Shown here piece by piece: positions 25,943 to 35,419 of a stretch of 64,000 nt of DNA; within the stretch, counting starts at the first letter, position 1, and the number at the start of each line of letters is the position of its first letter. Source of the stretch: Halorubrum depositum. GTDB taxonomy: Archaea; Halobacteriota; Halobacteria; Halobacteriales; Haloferacaceae. The notes beneath the pieces are model-generated. The model searched no databases. It saw only the letters and a list, made by a program, of their open reading frames with translations, and was not told the origin of the DNA. The stretch spans positions 62,001-126,000 of the forward strand of contig NZ_VCNM01000002.1 of assembly GCF_007671725.1 (NCBI RefSeq), written 5' to 3'. Position numbers and translations under genes: made by a program.

Positions 25943-27652
25943 TCACTCGTTCTGGACGAACTCGCCCGAGCAGTCGTACTCGATCAGCTCGACCCTGCCC
26001 CCGGCCTCGACGGTTCCGTTGTAGGGGTCGGTCCGCTCGTACAGCTGGTAGACGGTCACGTTCTCGACGCCCGTCTCGTGGGTCCGGTTCCACTCCTCAC
26101 AGAGGTGGTTCGCGAGGTACGAGCGGTGGTTCTCGTTGTCGGCGGAGTAGACGTTCGTGAGGTACTTCCGCCAGCGCGAGGTCGGATAGGTGGCCTCCGC
26201 GCGCGCCGGGCGGTCGAAATCGACCGTCGCGTCTCTGAGCACGTCCCGTTCGGTTCCGTTCTCGAGGGTCCCGGGCGCGACGAACCACCGCGTCGTGTGG
26301 GTGGGGTCGGGCGCGAACATCCGCCACGACTGGTCCATCTCGACGGCGTCCAAGACGTCCTCGCCGGGGTCGGGGACCTCGGCGTAGTCGACCGCCTGCG
26401 CGCCCGAGAGGAGGATCAACACGAGGAAGACGTACGGGAGGACCGTCGAGAAGAGGACGCGTCCGCGGGCGAGGCCCGCGGTGAGGTCCGCGCTGCGAAG
26501 GCCGTCGAGGGGCTCCGGCGCGGTCGGGCGGGCGAACGATCCGCGTCGAGGGAGCGACGGGCGTCGGGGAAGCGACGGAACGTCTCTCGCCCGGGATTCG
26601 AGGCGGGAGCGCCAGCGCACGAGCGGTTTCGACCACCCCAGACGGTCGACCGCGCGCTCGGCGGCGTCCCACGCGGGCGTCTGGAAGAACGGAATGAAGC
26701 CGACGACGACGACGATCGGAAACAGGTCGATCCGCATCGTGACCGCCATCCCGAGGTGCATCCCGACGAACAGCGAGGCGATCGCAGCGCGCGGAATCCC
26801 GGTGAGCAGGAGCAGCAGCGGCGACGCGAACAGCAGCCCGATCCACAGAAACGTGAGCGCGCGCAGCAGGCCGGGGAAATCGGCGACGTGGTTGCCGAGC
26901 AGATAGGTGAAGTGGTCGGCCTGCATGACGTACGCGACGGCCTCGCCGCTCATCCAGAGGTCGCCCTCCCGCTTGTGGACGGCGTTCGTCACGTACATCA
27001 GTAGCATCTGCAGCAGGACCGCCATCGTGGCGACGCTCGCCACGGCGGGACCGCTCGGACCCGGCGTCTCGGACCCGGCGTCGCTCTCCGCCCGAGGCCC
27101 GACGCCGCTTTCCGCCGCGGAATCGGCGTCCGATCCCGTACCGACCCGCGCGTCCGCCCGCCGGGCGGCGTCGACCGACCAGCGCGCGCCGAGCGGGAGG
27201 AAGACGCTCCAGAAGAGCAGCATGCGCAGCAGGCTGTCGCCCGCGTTCAACACCATCGGGTTCCGGGCGTGCAGCGAGAGCAGCAGCAGCCACGAGACGA
27301 CCGCCATGAGTCGCGTTCGGTACCCGACGAGCAGCGCGAGGGCGAACGCGCCGGCGACGGCGAACAGCAACGCCGCGGCCCACGGCTCGCCCGAGAGCGT
27401 GTGCGGCAACGGGGTCGTCGAGTAGTCCGCGAAGAGCGCTCGTCGGGGGAGCACGCCGTAGTCCGTGTAGAAGGCGGTCAGCCACCGCGAGCGCCGGGCG
27501 AGGTCGGCGAGCAACAGCGCCCCGAGCCCGATCCGGAAGGCGGCGAGCGCGCGCAGGTCGACCGCGACGCGCGCGGCGAGCGCCGCGGAGAGCCGACTGA
27601 GGGCGTTCGAGAGTCGCGACCGAGCGGTGTCGGTGGAGGGCGTTCGTTCCAT
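25943..27652 (-). CDS. HTTM-domain membrane protein
   Basis: 569 residues. The N-terminal ~350 residues carry many helices and the HTTM pattern found in vitamin K-dependent gamma-carboxylase relatives (LAAFRIGLGALLLADL near residue 38, HARNPMVLNAGDSLLRML near 126). The rest is a soluble extracytoplasmic part with EMDQSWRMFAPDPTHTTRW near residue 460. A variable acidic loop lies near residue 160. It is divergent from a DCC-family gene, a pairing seen elsewhere. No quinone-dependent carboxylation has been shown in archaea. Confidence 0.8.
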   Translation of the reverse strand: MERTPSTDTARSRLSNALSRLSAALAARVAVDLRALAAFRIGLGALLLADLARRSRWLTAFYTDYGVLPRRALFADYSTTPLPHTLSGEPWAAALLFAVAGAFALALLVGYRTRLMAVVSWLLLLSLHARNPMVLNAGDSLLRMLLFWSVFLPLGARWSVDAARRADARVGTGSDADSAAESGVGPRAESDAGSETPGPSGPAVASVATMAVLLQMLLMYVTNAVHKREGDLWMSGEAVAYVMQADHFTYLLGNHVADFPGLLRALTFLWIGLLFASPLLLLLTGIPRAAIASLFVGMHLGMAVTMRIDLFPIVVVVGFIPFFQTPAWDAAERAVDRLGWSKPLVRWRSRLESRARDVPSLPRRPSLPRRGSFARPTAPEPLDGLRSADLTAGLARGRVLFSTVLPYVFLVLILLSGAQAVDYAEVPDPGEDVLDAVEMDQSWRMFAPDPTHTTRWFVAPGTLENGTERDVLRDATVDFDRPARAEATYPTSRWRKYLTNVYSADNENHRSYLANHLCEEWNRTHETGVENVTVYQLYERTDPYNGTVEAGGRVELIEYDCSGEFVQNE

Positions 27653-27817
27653 AATTTCGTAGCGGAGAGTTCAGGAGGAATCTCAGTTCAGTCGGCATAA
27701 GCTTGTTGTAAATTGAAACGTTCATTTCACCCTCGTCGGGATACCCACGGACGGGAGCGCCGTCCGGGCTCCCGTCGATCGGAAGCGTGAACTGGGGCGG
27801 CCGCGTACGTTGTCGCC

Positions 27818-28234
27818 ATGGCCGCAGAGCCCCCGGACGCCGACGCGATCGTCCTCTTCGACGGCGTCTGTAACCTCTGTAGCGGATTCGTGCAGTTCAT
27901 CCTCCCCCGCGACGACGAGGCGAAGTACCGCTTCGCCTCCCTCCAGTCCGACGTCGGGCAGGCGCTGCTTGCCGAACACGACCTCCCGAGCGACGAACTC
28001 GAGTCGGTCGTCCTGATCGAAGACGGAGAGAGCTACGTGAAGTCGTCGGCGATCATCCAGATCGCGACGGGGTTGGGCGGTGCGTATCGGCTCCTCTCGC
28101 CGTTCCGGTACGTTCCCCGATCGCTCCGCGACCGGATCTACGACTTCGTCGCCGACCACCGATACCGGTGGTTCGGTAAGAAGGACCGGTGCATGATGCC
28201 GTCCGGAGATGTCGAGTCGCGGTTCTTGGAGTGA
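27818..28234 (+). CDS. DCC-family thiol oxidoreductase-like protein (DUF393)
   Basis: 138 residues. FDGVCNLCSGFVQF with Cys18 and Cys21 is the signature of the DCC family, a thioredoxin-like fold; YRWFGKKDRCMMP near the C-terminus is typical too. It is divergent from the HTTM gene. Confidence 0.88.
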   Translation: MAAEPPDADAIVLFDGVCNLCSGFVQFILPRDDEAKYRFASLQSDVGQALLAEHDLPSDELESVVLIEDGESYVKSSAIIQIATGLGGAYRLLSPFRYVPRSLRDRIYDFVADHRYRWFGKKDRCMMPSGDVESRFLE

Positions 28235-28366
28235 CCGGAGTCGCTCGGACCGCCGGTGAGGCCTCCCGCCGTCCGGACGGGCGGCTCACCGACGGCCGTG
28301 ATGGCGAACCCCGTAAGCGTAACAGACACCGCTGTTTTGATTAGGTGACCCAGCGATCTTCCGGGA

Positions 28367-29182
28367 ATGTCCGATGACAGGCTCGTCGAATACGAGATCA
28401 CCGACGGCGCGGCGATACTCCGTCTGAACCGCCCGGAAAAGAAAAACGCGCTGAGTGAGGCCTTGGTCGTCGAACTCGCGGACGCGGTGGAGGCCGCCGA
28501 GGAGGCCGACGGGGTTCGAGCGGTCGTGATCACGGGCAACGGCGACGCCTTCTCCTCCGGATACGACCTCTCGGAATCCGGCGGTACAAACGAGGAAGGC
28601 GTGCCGACCGTCGAGGACGGCCTGGAGCGCCAACAGCGGATCCTGCCGCTCTTCACGACGATCCACGAACTCACGGTTCCGGTAATCGCGGCCGTCAACG
28701 GTGCGGCGCTCGCCGGGGGGAGCGATCTGGCGTTGACCTGCGACCTCACGATCGGGAGCGATCGGGCGACGTTCGGCTACCCGGGCGTCCGGATGGGCGG
28801 GTTGTCGCTGTCCCTGATCTATCCCTTCGTCATCGGAATCAAGCACGCCCGTGAGCTGATGTACACCGGCAAGACGATCGACGCCGAGGAGGCCGAACGC
28901 ATCGGGATGGTGAACCGAACGGTCCCGCACGACGAACTGATGGACGAGGCGCTGGCCGAGGTCGAGGCGATAAAGAAGACGCCCGGAGCGACCGTCCAAA
29001 TCACGAAGCACATGCTCAACGACGTGGTCGAGACGCAGGGGTACCGACCGGCGGTCAGAAACAGCGGTTACCTCGCGACGCTTTCCCACCAGACCGGTCC
29101 CGGACGGAAATTCTTCGAGATCCGCGAGGAGGAAGGGGTAGGAGCGGCCATCAAGTGGATGAACGAAACGGAGAAGCCGTAA
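28367..29182 (+). CDS. Crotonase-superfamily protein
   Basis: 271 residues. The oxyanion-hole motifs are present (FSSGYDLS near residue 63, NGAALAGGSDLAL near residue 110). The two Glu of true enoyl-CoA hydratases are not: they read Asp in GGSDLAL and Gly in YPGVRMG. A different crotonase reaction, such as isomerase or hydrolase, is therefore as likely as hydration. It converges on a CoA-transferase gene, suggesting acyl-CoA metabolism. Confidence 0.85.
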   Translation: MSDDRLVEYEITDGAAILRLNRPEKKNALSEALVVELADAVEAAEEADGVRAVVITGNGDAFSSGYDLSESGGTNEEGVPTVEDGLERQQRILPLFTTIHELTVPVIAAVNGAALAGGSDLALTCDLTIGSDRATFGYPGVRMGGLSLSLIYPFVIGIKHARELMYTGKTIDAEEAERIGMVNRTVPHDELMDEALAEVEAIKKTPGATVQITKHMLNDVVETQGYRPAVRNSGYLATLSHQTGPGRKFFEIREEEGVGAAIKWMNETEKP

Positions 29183-29215
29183 CACGACGCGCCACCGCTC
29201 GTTCCTCGCCGGCGG

Positions 29216-30397
29216 TCACTCGACAGCCCCCTCGGACCGGAGGCGGTCGATCGCCGCTTCGTCGTATCCGAGATCGGTCAGGACAGCGTCGGTGTCGCCG
29301 CCGAGCTCCGGCGGTGGGTCGCGACAATCCGAAGTGAGTCGCTCGAAGCGCGCGGGCGAGGCGATAACGTCGGCGTCGGGAGCGTCAGTCCGAGACATGG
29401 CCGTTCGCAGTCCCCGCTGTAGGACGTGTTCGTCCTCCCAGACCTCCTTCGTATCGTAGATCGGTGCAGCGGGAACCTGTCGATCATGGAGTCGATCGAG
29501 CCACCGCTCGCGGGACGCCTCGGCGAACGTCGCGTCGAGTTCGTCGATCAGCGCCGGGCGGCTCTCAAGCCGATCGGCGATCGATCCGAAGCGGTCGTCC
29601 GCCGCGAGGTCGGGGCGATCGATCACTGTACAGAGCTCCTGCCAGAGCGGGTCGGTGCCCGCGGCGACGACGATCCGCCCGTCGGCACACTCGAAGGGGC
29701 CAAACGGCGCCATTCCGGTATGTCGCTCCGTTCGGGGGCGGGGCTCGTCGTGGCGAAAGGTGTACGCCGCCCGTGAGCATAACCAGGAGATCGCCGCGTC
29801 GAGCATCGGCACTTCGACGTACTCGCCGTCGATCTCGCCGGCCTCCCGTGCGTAGAGGGCCGCGATAACGCTCTGAATTGCGTACATCGACGCCGCGAGG
29901 TCGCCGCTCGGGAGCCCCGACCACAGGGGCGCTTCGCCCTCGCGTCCGGTCAGCGCCATGATCCCGCTCATCGCTTGGATGATCATATCGAAGGCCGGAA
30001 CGTTCTCGTATGGGCTCTCCGCGCCGAACCCAGTGATGGTGCAGTAGACGATTTCGGGGTTGACCGCACGTACCGACTCGAGATCGAGCCCGAACGTGTC
30101 GATACGCCCCGGCTTGGTGTTTTCAACGAATGCGTCCGCCTCCGCCAGCAAATCGAGCGCGACGGCCTGTCCCGACTCGGATTTGAGATCGAGGGCGACG
30201 CTTCGCTTGTTGCGATTGACGGTATCGAAATACTCCGGTGCCGGCTCGACGCTCCGGGCAAGATCACCGCGTCCCGGCGGTTCGATCTTGATCACCTCGG
30301 CACCGAGATCGCCGAGCGTCATCGTCGCAAAGGGGCCTGCGACAACCTGGCCGAGTTCGACAACAGTGATATCATTGAGCGGGCGTATCGGTGGCAC
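29216..30397 (-). CDS. CaiB/BaiF-type class III CoA-transferase
   Basis: 393 residues from a GTG. Hallmarks are VVAGPFATMTLGDLGAEVIK near residue 18, NRNKRSVALDL near residue 60 and PSGDLAASMYA near residue 170, whose Asp is the likely active-site nucleophile. ERHTGMAPFGPF follows near residue 230. A TATA-like GTTTTATAGT (30419-30428, minus) lies about 26 bases upstream. The acyl substrate is unknown. Confidence 0.88.
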   Translation of the reverse strand: MPPIRPLNDITVVELGQVVAGPFATMTLGDLGAEVIKIEPPGRGDLARSVEPAPEYFDTVNRNKRSVALDLKSESGQAVALDLLAEADAFVENTKPGRIDTFGLDLESVRAVNPEIVYCTITGFGAESPYENVPAFDMIIQAMSGIMALTGREGEAPLWSGLPSGDLAASMYAIQSVIAALYAREAGEIDGEYVEVPMLDAAISWLCSRAAYTFRHDEPRPRTERHTGMAPFGPFECADGRIVVAAGTDPLWQELCTVIDRPDLAADDRFGSIADRLESRPALIDELDATFAEASRERWLDRLHDRQVPAAPIYDTKEVWEDEHVLQRGLRTAMSRTDAPDADVIASPARFERLTSDCRDPPPELGGDTDAVLTDLGYDEAAIDRLRSEGAVE

Positions 30398-30776
30398 ATG
30401 GCGTGGAACAGATGATCACTATAAAACGTTATCGACCATTGCTCGACCGAGCTCAAGGAACGCGACCGCGGTAGAATACACCGTCTACCGAGGGTTTCAA
30501 CAGAGACTCACAACTAGTCGCCGACTGTCACAGTCGAATAGAAACCGGGATCAGACCGATCGTCGTCGGTTCAAAATCACCGAGTGGTCCCCTACGCAGT
30601 ATGTTGAATCTGAAACAACGTTACACCGAAGTGGGAGCGGGCTATGACCGTAGATGTCACACGTGAGGGGGCACCGTTCGGTCACCGAACGAAATCCACC
30701 CGCAAATGCGACGGACCTGAATCGGTCAGGGTGCCGTCATGCGATCCGCGCGACTCGGAATCGTTCGGTGAAGAAG
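30398..30776. other. Intergenic stretch with no gene seen
   Basis: 379 bases between the CoA-transferase start and tRNA-Lys. It is less GC-rich than its neighbours and holds the CoA-transferase TATA box at one end. I find no coding sequence or repeat in the rest. Confidence 0.6.
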
Positions 30777-30850
30777 CGGGCCGGGCGCGATTTGAACACG
30801 CGACCGACGGATTAAGAGTCCGTCGCTCTCCCTAACTGAGCTACCGGCCC
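30777..30850 (-). tRNA. tRNA-Lys (CTT)
   Basis: Minus strand acceptor GGGCCGG pairs with CCGGCCC, discriminator G at 30777. TAGCTCAG D-arm, anticodon loop CTCTTAA (CTT, lysine), T-arm GTTCAAATC. 74 bases, no intron, CCA not encoded. Confidence 0.96.
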
Positions 30851-31010
30851 TCACCGAATTCTACCCCTGACGAGGTAAAAGGCCTTTTCATTCGACGCCG
30901 CCCGAGACGTCGGTCACACCGCGAACCGACGGGACCGAGCGGCGGTCACGTGCGACCACGACGGTCTCATGGGAAACCGTTATCAACTCCTGTTGTGTAT
31001 CAACTGTCGT

Positions 31011-32027
31011 ATGTTAGACAATCAAACCGACGACCGGATCGACCGGCGGACACTCCTCCGAGGCGCGGCCGCGGCGGGCGTCGTGGGAATCGCCGGCTGT
31101 TCCGGCGACGGCGGCGACGGCGGCGACGGCGGCGATGGAAGCGACGGCAGTGACGGGAGCGACGGCGGCGACGTCATCCGCTGGCACGCCGGCGGCACCG
31201 GCGGGACGTACTTCCCGCTGTCCGGCGAGTTCGAGGGGGTCATCGAAGACCAGACCGACTTCCCGGTCGAGGTCTCCTCGACGGGCGCGTCCGTCGAGAA
31301 CGTCGGCAGCCTCGGCAACGGCGACGCCGACTTCGCGCTGATCCAGAACGACATCGCCTACTTCGCCCGCAACGGCGAGGGGCTCGACGCGTTCGACGGC
31401 TCCCCGGTGGAGAACCTCCGCGGCGTCGCGACGCTGTACCCGGAGACCATCCACGTCCTGCTCAACCCCGACGCCGACGTCAGCTCGCTCTCCGACCTGG
31501 AGGGGATGCGCGTCAACACCGGCGACCTCGGCAGCGGGACGCAGGTGAACGCGCTCCAGATCCTCGAGTCGGCGGGCGGGCTCACCACCGACGACTTCGA
31601 CGAGCAGAACACCGACTTCACGCAGGCGGCCAACCAGCTCCGCGACGGCGACGTCGACGCCGCGTTCGTCGTCGGCGGCTGGCCCGTCGGCGCGGTCGAG
31701 GAGCTCGCGACGACGACCGACGTACAGATCCTCAACATGTCCGACGAGGAGCGACAGGCGGCCCGTGACGACGCCTCCTGGTTCGCAGACGACACCATCC
31801 CCGCCGGCACCTACGAGGGCATCGACGAGGACGTCGACACCGTCTCCGTCCAGGCGATGATCGCGACCCGCTCGGAGTTCTCCGCGGACACCGTCGAGGC
31901 GGTCACCGAGGCCATCTTCGAGAACCTCGACCAGCTGTCGATCAAGACGGACTTCATCTCCGTCGACTCGGCGCAGGACGGCATGTCGATCGAACTGCAC
32001 GAGGGCGCGGCCCGCTACTTCGAGTAG
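31011..32027 (+). CDS. TAXI-type TRAP transporter solute-binding lipoprotein
   Basis: 338 residues. The N-terminus has a Tat-type RR (DRRTLLRG) and lipobox GIAGC with Cys30 as lipidation site, then a Gly/Asp/Ser linker. The mature domain has GGTGGTYFPL, NDIAYFA and a TAXI fold typical of C4-acid or glutamate-type TRAP uptake. I chose the start at 31011 because it gives a proper Tat signal; an upstream ATG at 30969 would add a Cys-rich, unlikely leader. First gene of a three-gene transporter operon. Confidence 0.92.
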   Translation: MLDNQTDDRIDRRTLLRGAAAAGVVGIAGCSGDGGDGGDGGDGSDGSDGSDGGDVIRWHAGGTGGTYFPLSGEFEGVIEDQTDFPVEVSSTGASVENVGSLGNGDADFALIQNDIAYFARNGEGLDAFDGSPVENLRGVATLYPETIHVLLNPDADVSSLSDLEGMRVNTGDLGSGTQVNALQILESAGGLTTDDFDEQNTDFTQAANQLRDGDVDAAFVVGGWPVGAVEELATTTDVQILNMSDEERQAARDDASWFADDTIPAGTYEGIDEDVDTVSVQAMIATRSEFSADTVEAVTEAIFENLDQLSIKTDFISVDSAQDGMSIELHEGAARYFE

Positions 32028-32028
32028 C

Positions 32029-32532
32029 GTGACTCTCGGATCGCGGGCGACGGCGATCGGCGGCGGGTCGCTCCTCGTCGCGGGCGCCGCGGTCCTCGCA
32101 CTGCTCGCGATCCTCGCCGGCGTCGCCCTCGGCGGCGCCGACCCCGTAACCGGGGAACGGACCCTGGTCGTGACCGACGACGACGGCGCGGAACTGCTCG
32201 CCACCCCCGTCGGCGACGAGACTGAGATTGTGATCGAGTACACCCACAGCGTGGAGAAGACGCTCGTTCGCGACGTGTACGTCGCGTCGGACGACGGGCT
32301 CGTCATGACGCGGATGGAGTTCAGTTCGTTCGGCGCCGGGCTCCCGTCGCAGGCCGACGTGACGGAGCGCGACGGGCGGTACGTGTACGACCCGCCGTCG
32401 ACGACGTACGAAACGCTTCATCTCAAGACGGGAGCGGTCGCCGACCACGACCTGATCGTCGGCGGCGAGCGGTACGACATCGCGGCCATGAGCGACGACG
32501 GCGCGGTCGAACTGACTGTCGAACGACGCTGA
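32029..32532 (+). CDS. DUF1850 protein of the TAXI-TRAP operon
   Basis: 167 residues from a GTG one base after the preceding stop. One N-terminal membrane helix, then a domain with EIVIEYTHSVEKTLVRDVY near residue 65. DUF1850 genes regularly sit between TAXI binding protein and permease. The domain is probably extracytoplasmic and its role in uptake is unknown. Confidence 0.88.
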   Translation: MTLGSRATAIGGGSLLVAGAAVLALLAILAGVALGGADPVTGERTLVVTDDDGAELLATPVGDETEIVIEYTHSVEKTLVRDVYVASDDGLVMTRMEFSSFGAGLPSQADVTERDGRYVYDPPSTTYETLHLKTGAVADHDLIVGGERYDIAAMSDDGAVELTVERR

Positions 32533-32614
32533 AACGGGTCGCGAGGGCGACCCCTTGCCGCGCGGCGGACGCACGGCGCGGCGGACGCGACACACACCGG
32601 AGGACACCACAACT

Positions 32615-35308
32615 GTGACGACGAACACATCTGACGCGGTCGAACCGGATCCGGATGAGAGCGACGAGGCGGACCAAGTCTTCGAGGAGATCGACAACCG
32701 GCGGTCGCTGACGGGGATCCCGTTGATCGCCGTGGCGGTCGTCGGGATCCTCTTCTCGTCGTTCCAGCTGTGGCTGGGCGCGCGCGGGTTCGTCTTCGAG
32801 TTCACGATTCCCGGATTCGGCGTCGTCGAGATCGCCTCGCTCGCCTCGCTGCAGATCCGGGCGATCCACGTGAACTTCGCGCTGGTGATGGCGTTTCTCC
32901 TGTTCCCCGGATCGATGGGATCCGGTGCAGTCACTCGTCGGATCGGGGCGCTTCCGGCGGCGGTCCGAAACCGCGTCGGCGACTCGCCGGTGACTCGGGT
33001 CGCAGAGGCGGTCCGCGGGGCCGTCTGGTGGGCCTTCGTCGACGAGGAGTCGACGCGGATCACCCCGTCGGACCTCGTGTTAATCCTCCTCTCGACGTTC
33101 CCGACGATCTACTACGTCACGCAGTACGACGAGATCACGGACGTCATCCGCGTGCGGGGACTCGGGGGCGCGGGGACGCTCGGCGAGGTCGTTCCGCGGC
33201 TCGCGGCGCTGGAGCTCGGCTTTCTCGCCGACTACAGCCTCGCGTATCTGATGGGCGTGCTCGCGATCCTCCTGGTGTTGGAGGCGACGCGGCGGGCGCT
33301 CGGCCTGCTGCTCACGCTGCTCGTGAGCCTCTTCCTGCTGTACGCCAAGTACGGCTACCTGCTCCCGCGGGACCTGCCGGTGGCGCGGACGTTCGCCACC
33401 TCGCAGCTCCGCTGGAACCAGATCGTCCAGAACCTCTGGTACACGGTCGAGGGAATCTTGGGCGTCCCGGTGGGCGTCTCCGTTCGGTTCATCTACATTT
33501 TCATCCTGTTCGGCGCGTTCCTGGAGATGTCCGGGGCCGGGAAGTGGTTCATCGACCTGGCGTACTCGATCACGGGCACGCGCAAGGGCGGCCCGGCCAA
33601 GGCGAGCGTCGTTGCCTCCGGCTTCATGGGGATGCTCTCCGGGTCGTCGGTCGCGAACACCGTGACGACGGGCGCGCTGACGATCCCCCTGATGAAACGC
33701 TCCGGCTACTCGCCGGAGTTCTCCGGCGCCGTCGAGTCGTCGGTCTCCTCCGGCGGTCAGATCCTGCCGCCGGTGATGGGCGCGGCCGCGTTCCTCATCG
33801 TCGAGTACACCGGGACGCCGTTCCGCGACGTCGTCATCGCCGCGACGCTGCCCGCCATCGCCTTCTTCTTCGGCATGTGGGTGATGGTACACTTCGAGGC
33901 CGCCAAGCGCGGGATCGGCGGACTGGAGCGGTCCGAGCTGCTGGACATGGGCCCGCACATGCGTCGCGGGTGGTTCTACCTCGTCCCGCTCGCGCTCCTC
34001 CTCCACTACCTCGTGATCGCCCGGCTCTCGGTGGGGCGTGCCGGATGGCTCACGATCGTCGCGACCGTGGCGCTCATCGCGATGGTCGCGGCCTACAACG
34101 AGCGGACCGGGACGTACCTCGTCGGCGGCATCGCCGCCGGCTACGCGCTGTTCGCCGTCTCGCTGTTCTACGCGGGGCGGACGCCGGTCGGCATGCTGTA
34201 CGGCGCCGAGCCGGTCGATCTCGGAGTCACCGCCGCGCTCGGGGCGGCGGCCGCGGCGCTCCCGACCGTCGTCACCGCGATCAGCCTCGCGTTCCTCCTG
34301 GCGGACCCGAGCGGGGACGCGCCGCTGCTCGACCTCGACGACGACGTGGTCGGCGCCGCGACGTGGTTCGACGAGCGGACCGGTCTGGAGATCGCGGGCT
34401 CGCGGGCCGGCCAGTTCGGGGCGTTCGTGCTGAAGGCGATGGACTCCGGCGCGAAGACCGCGACCATCGTCGTCGTCGCGGTGGCCGCCGCGGGCGTCAT
34501 TCCCGGCGTCATCGGCATCACCGGACTCGGGGGGAGCCTCCGGGCGCTCATCATCAGCGTGAGCGGCGGGTCACTCGTCCTCCTGTTGATCCTCGCCGGC
34601 CTCGCGGCCGTGATCGTCGGGATGGGGATGCCGACGACGGTGATGTACATCATCATCGTCGTGCTGCTGGGGCCGGTCCTCCCCGAGTTCGGGATCGCGA
34701 TCCTGGCGGTCCACCTGTTCGTCCTCTACCTCGGGCTGATGGCCGACGTGACGCCCCCGGTGATGGTCGCCGCCTACGCCGCGGCCGGGATCGCGAAGTC
34801 CGACCCCTTCGACACCGGCAAGCAGGCGTTCCTGCTGTCGCTGAACAAGATCCTCGTCCCCTTCGCCTTCGTGTTCTCTCCGGGGATCCTCCTCCTCCGC
34901 ACGACCGACGGACAGGGGTCGATCCTGACGGGCGCAGACGTTGGGGACCTCGGCTTCTTCCTGCCGGAGGTCGCGGCGCCGATCCTCGCGGTGTTCGCCG
35001 GCGTCTACGCGCTCGGCGTCGCGATCATCGGGTACTACCACACGGACGTGCGCTCGGGTTCGCGCGTCTCGCTCGTCGCCGCCGCGGTGTTGCTGTCGGT
35101 GCCCGGCATGGTGTTGCTCCCGGCCAGCGCCGCCCTGGGGCTCGCGGGCGTCGACGTCGCCCTCTACTCGGTCACGAACGAGCTGATCGCTCGCGGCGTC
35201 GGCGCGGCGATGCTCGTCGGCGGACTCATCCGGAACCGGCGGCGCGCGGGCCGCGAATCGGCCGATCCGGAACCGGTCGAGGAATCGTCGGACGTCGCGG
35301 CGCAGTAG
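32615..35308 (+). CDS. Fused TRAP transporter permease (DctQM-like)
   Basis: 897 residues, many membrane helices. It combines the small and large TRAP subunits in one chain: an N-terminal helix set, the DctM-type core with GFMGMLSGSSVANTVTTGA near residue 340 and SSGGQILPPVMGAAAFLI near residue 380, and a second repeat with GMGMPTTVMYIIIVVLLGP near residue 670. I chose the GTG at 32615, 11 bases after GGAGG; an in-frame TTG 60 bases earlier gives a basic, unlikely leader. It works with the TAXI protein for Na+-driven uptake. Confidence 0.9.
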   Translation: MTTNTSDAVEPDPDESDEADQVFEEIDNRRSLTGIPLIAVAVVGILFSSFQLWLGARGFVFEFTIPGFGVVEIASLASLQIRAIHVNFALVMAFLLFPGSMGSGAVTRRIGALPAAVRNRVGDSPVTRVAEAVRGAVWWAFVDEESTRITPSDLVLILLSTFPTIYYVTQYDEITDVIRVRGLGGAGTLGEVVPRLAALELGFLADYSLAYLMGVLAILLVLEATRRALGLLLTLLVSLFLLYAKYGYLLPRDLPVARTFATSQLRWNQIVQNLWYTVEGILGVPVGVSVRFIYIFILFGAFLEMSGAGKWFIDLAYSITGTRKGGPAKASVVASGFMGMLSGSSVANTVTTGALTIPLMKRSGYSPEFSGAVESSVSSGGQILPPVMGAAAFLIVEYTGTPFRDVVIAATLPAIAFFFGMWVMVHFEAAKRGIGGLERSELLDMGPHMRRGWFYLVPLALLLHYLVIARLSVGRAGWLTIVATVALIAMVAAYNERTGTYLVGGIAAGYALFAVSLFYAGRTPVGMLYGAEPVDLGVTAALGAAAAALPTVVTAISLAFLLADPSGDAPLLDLDDDVVGAATWFDERTGLEIAGSRAGQFGAFVLKAMDSGAKTATIVVVAVAAAGVIPGVIGITGLGGSLRALIISVSGGSLVLLLILAGLAAVIVGMGMPTTVMYIIIVVLLGPVLPEFGIAILAVHLFVLYLGLMADVTPPVMVAAYAAAGIAKSDPFDTGKQAFLLSLNKILVPFAFVFSPGILLLRTTDGQGSILTGADVGDLGFFLPEVAAPILAVFAGVYALGVAIIGYYHTDVRSGSRVSLVAAAVLLSVPGMVLLPASAALGLAGVDVALYSVTNELIARGVGAAMLVGGLIRNRRRAGRESADPEPVEESSDVAAQ

Positions 35309-35419
35309 GCGGCGCGACGGCACGCGTCCCGTCCGCTCGTCTCGTTCCCGTGTTCCCGCCTTGACCGTCCCACGCGGAGAGCGCACTCGTTAAGTGTCGT
35401 CCCGCGGAAATCACGTGCA

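Noticed and set aside
31100-31180. Gly-Asp repeats in the TAXI binding protein
   Set aside because: An ordinary lipoprotein linker in haloarchaea.
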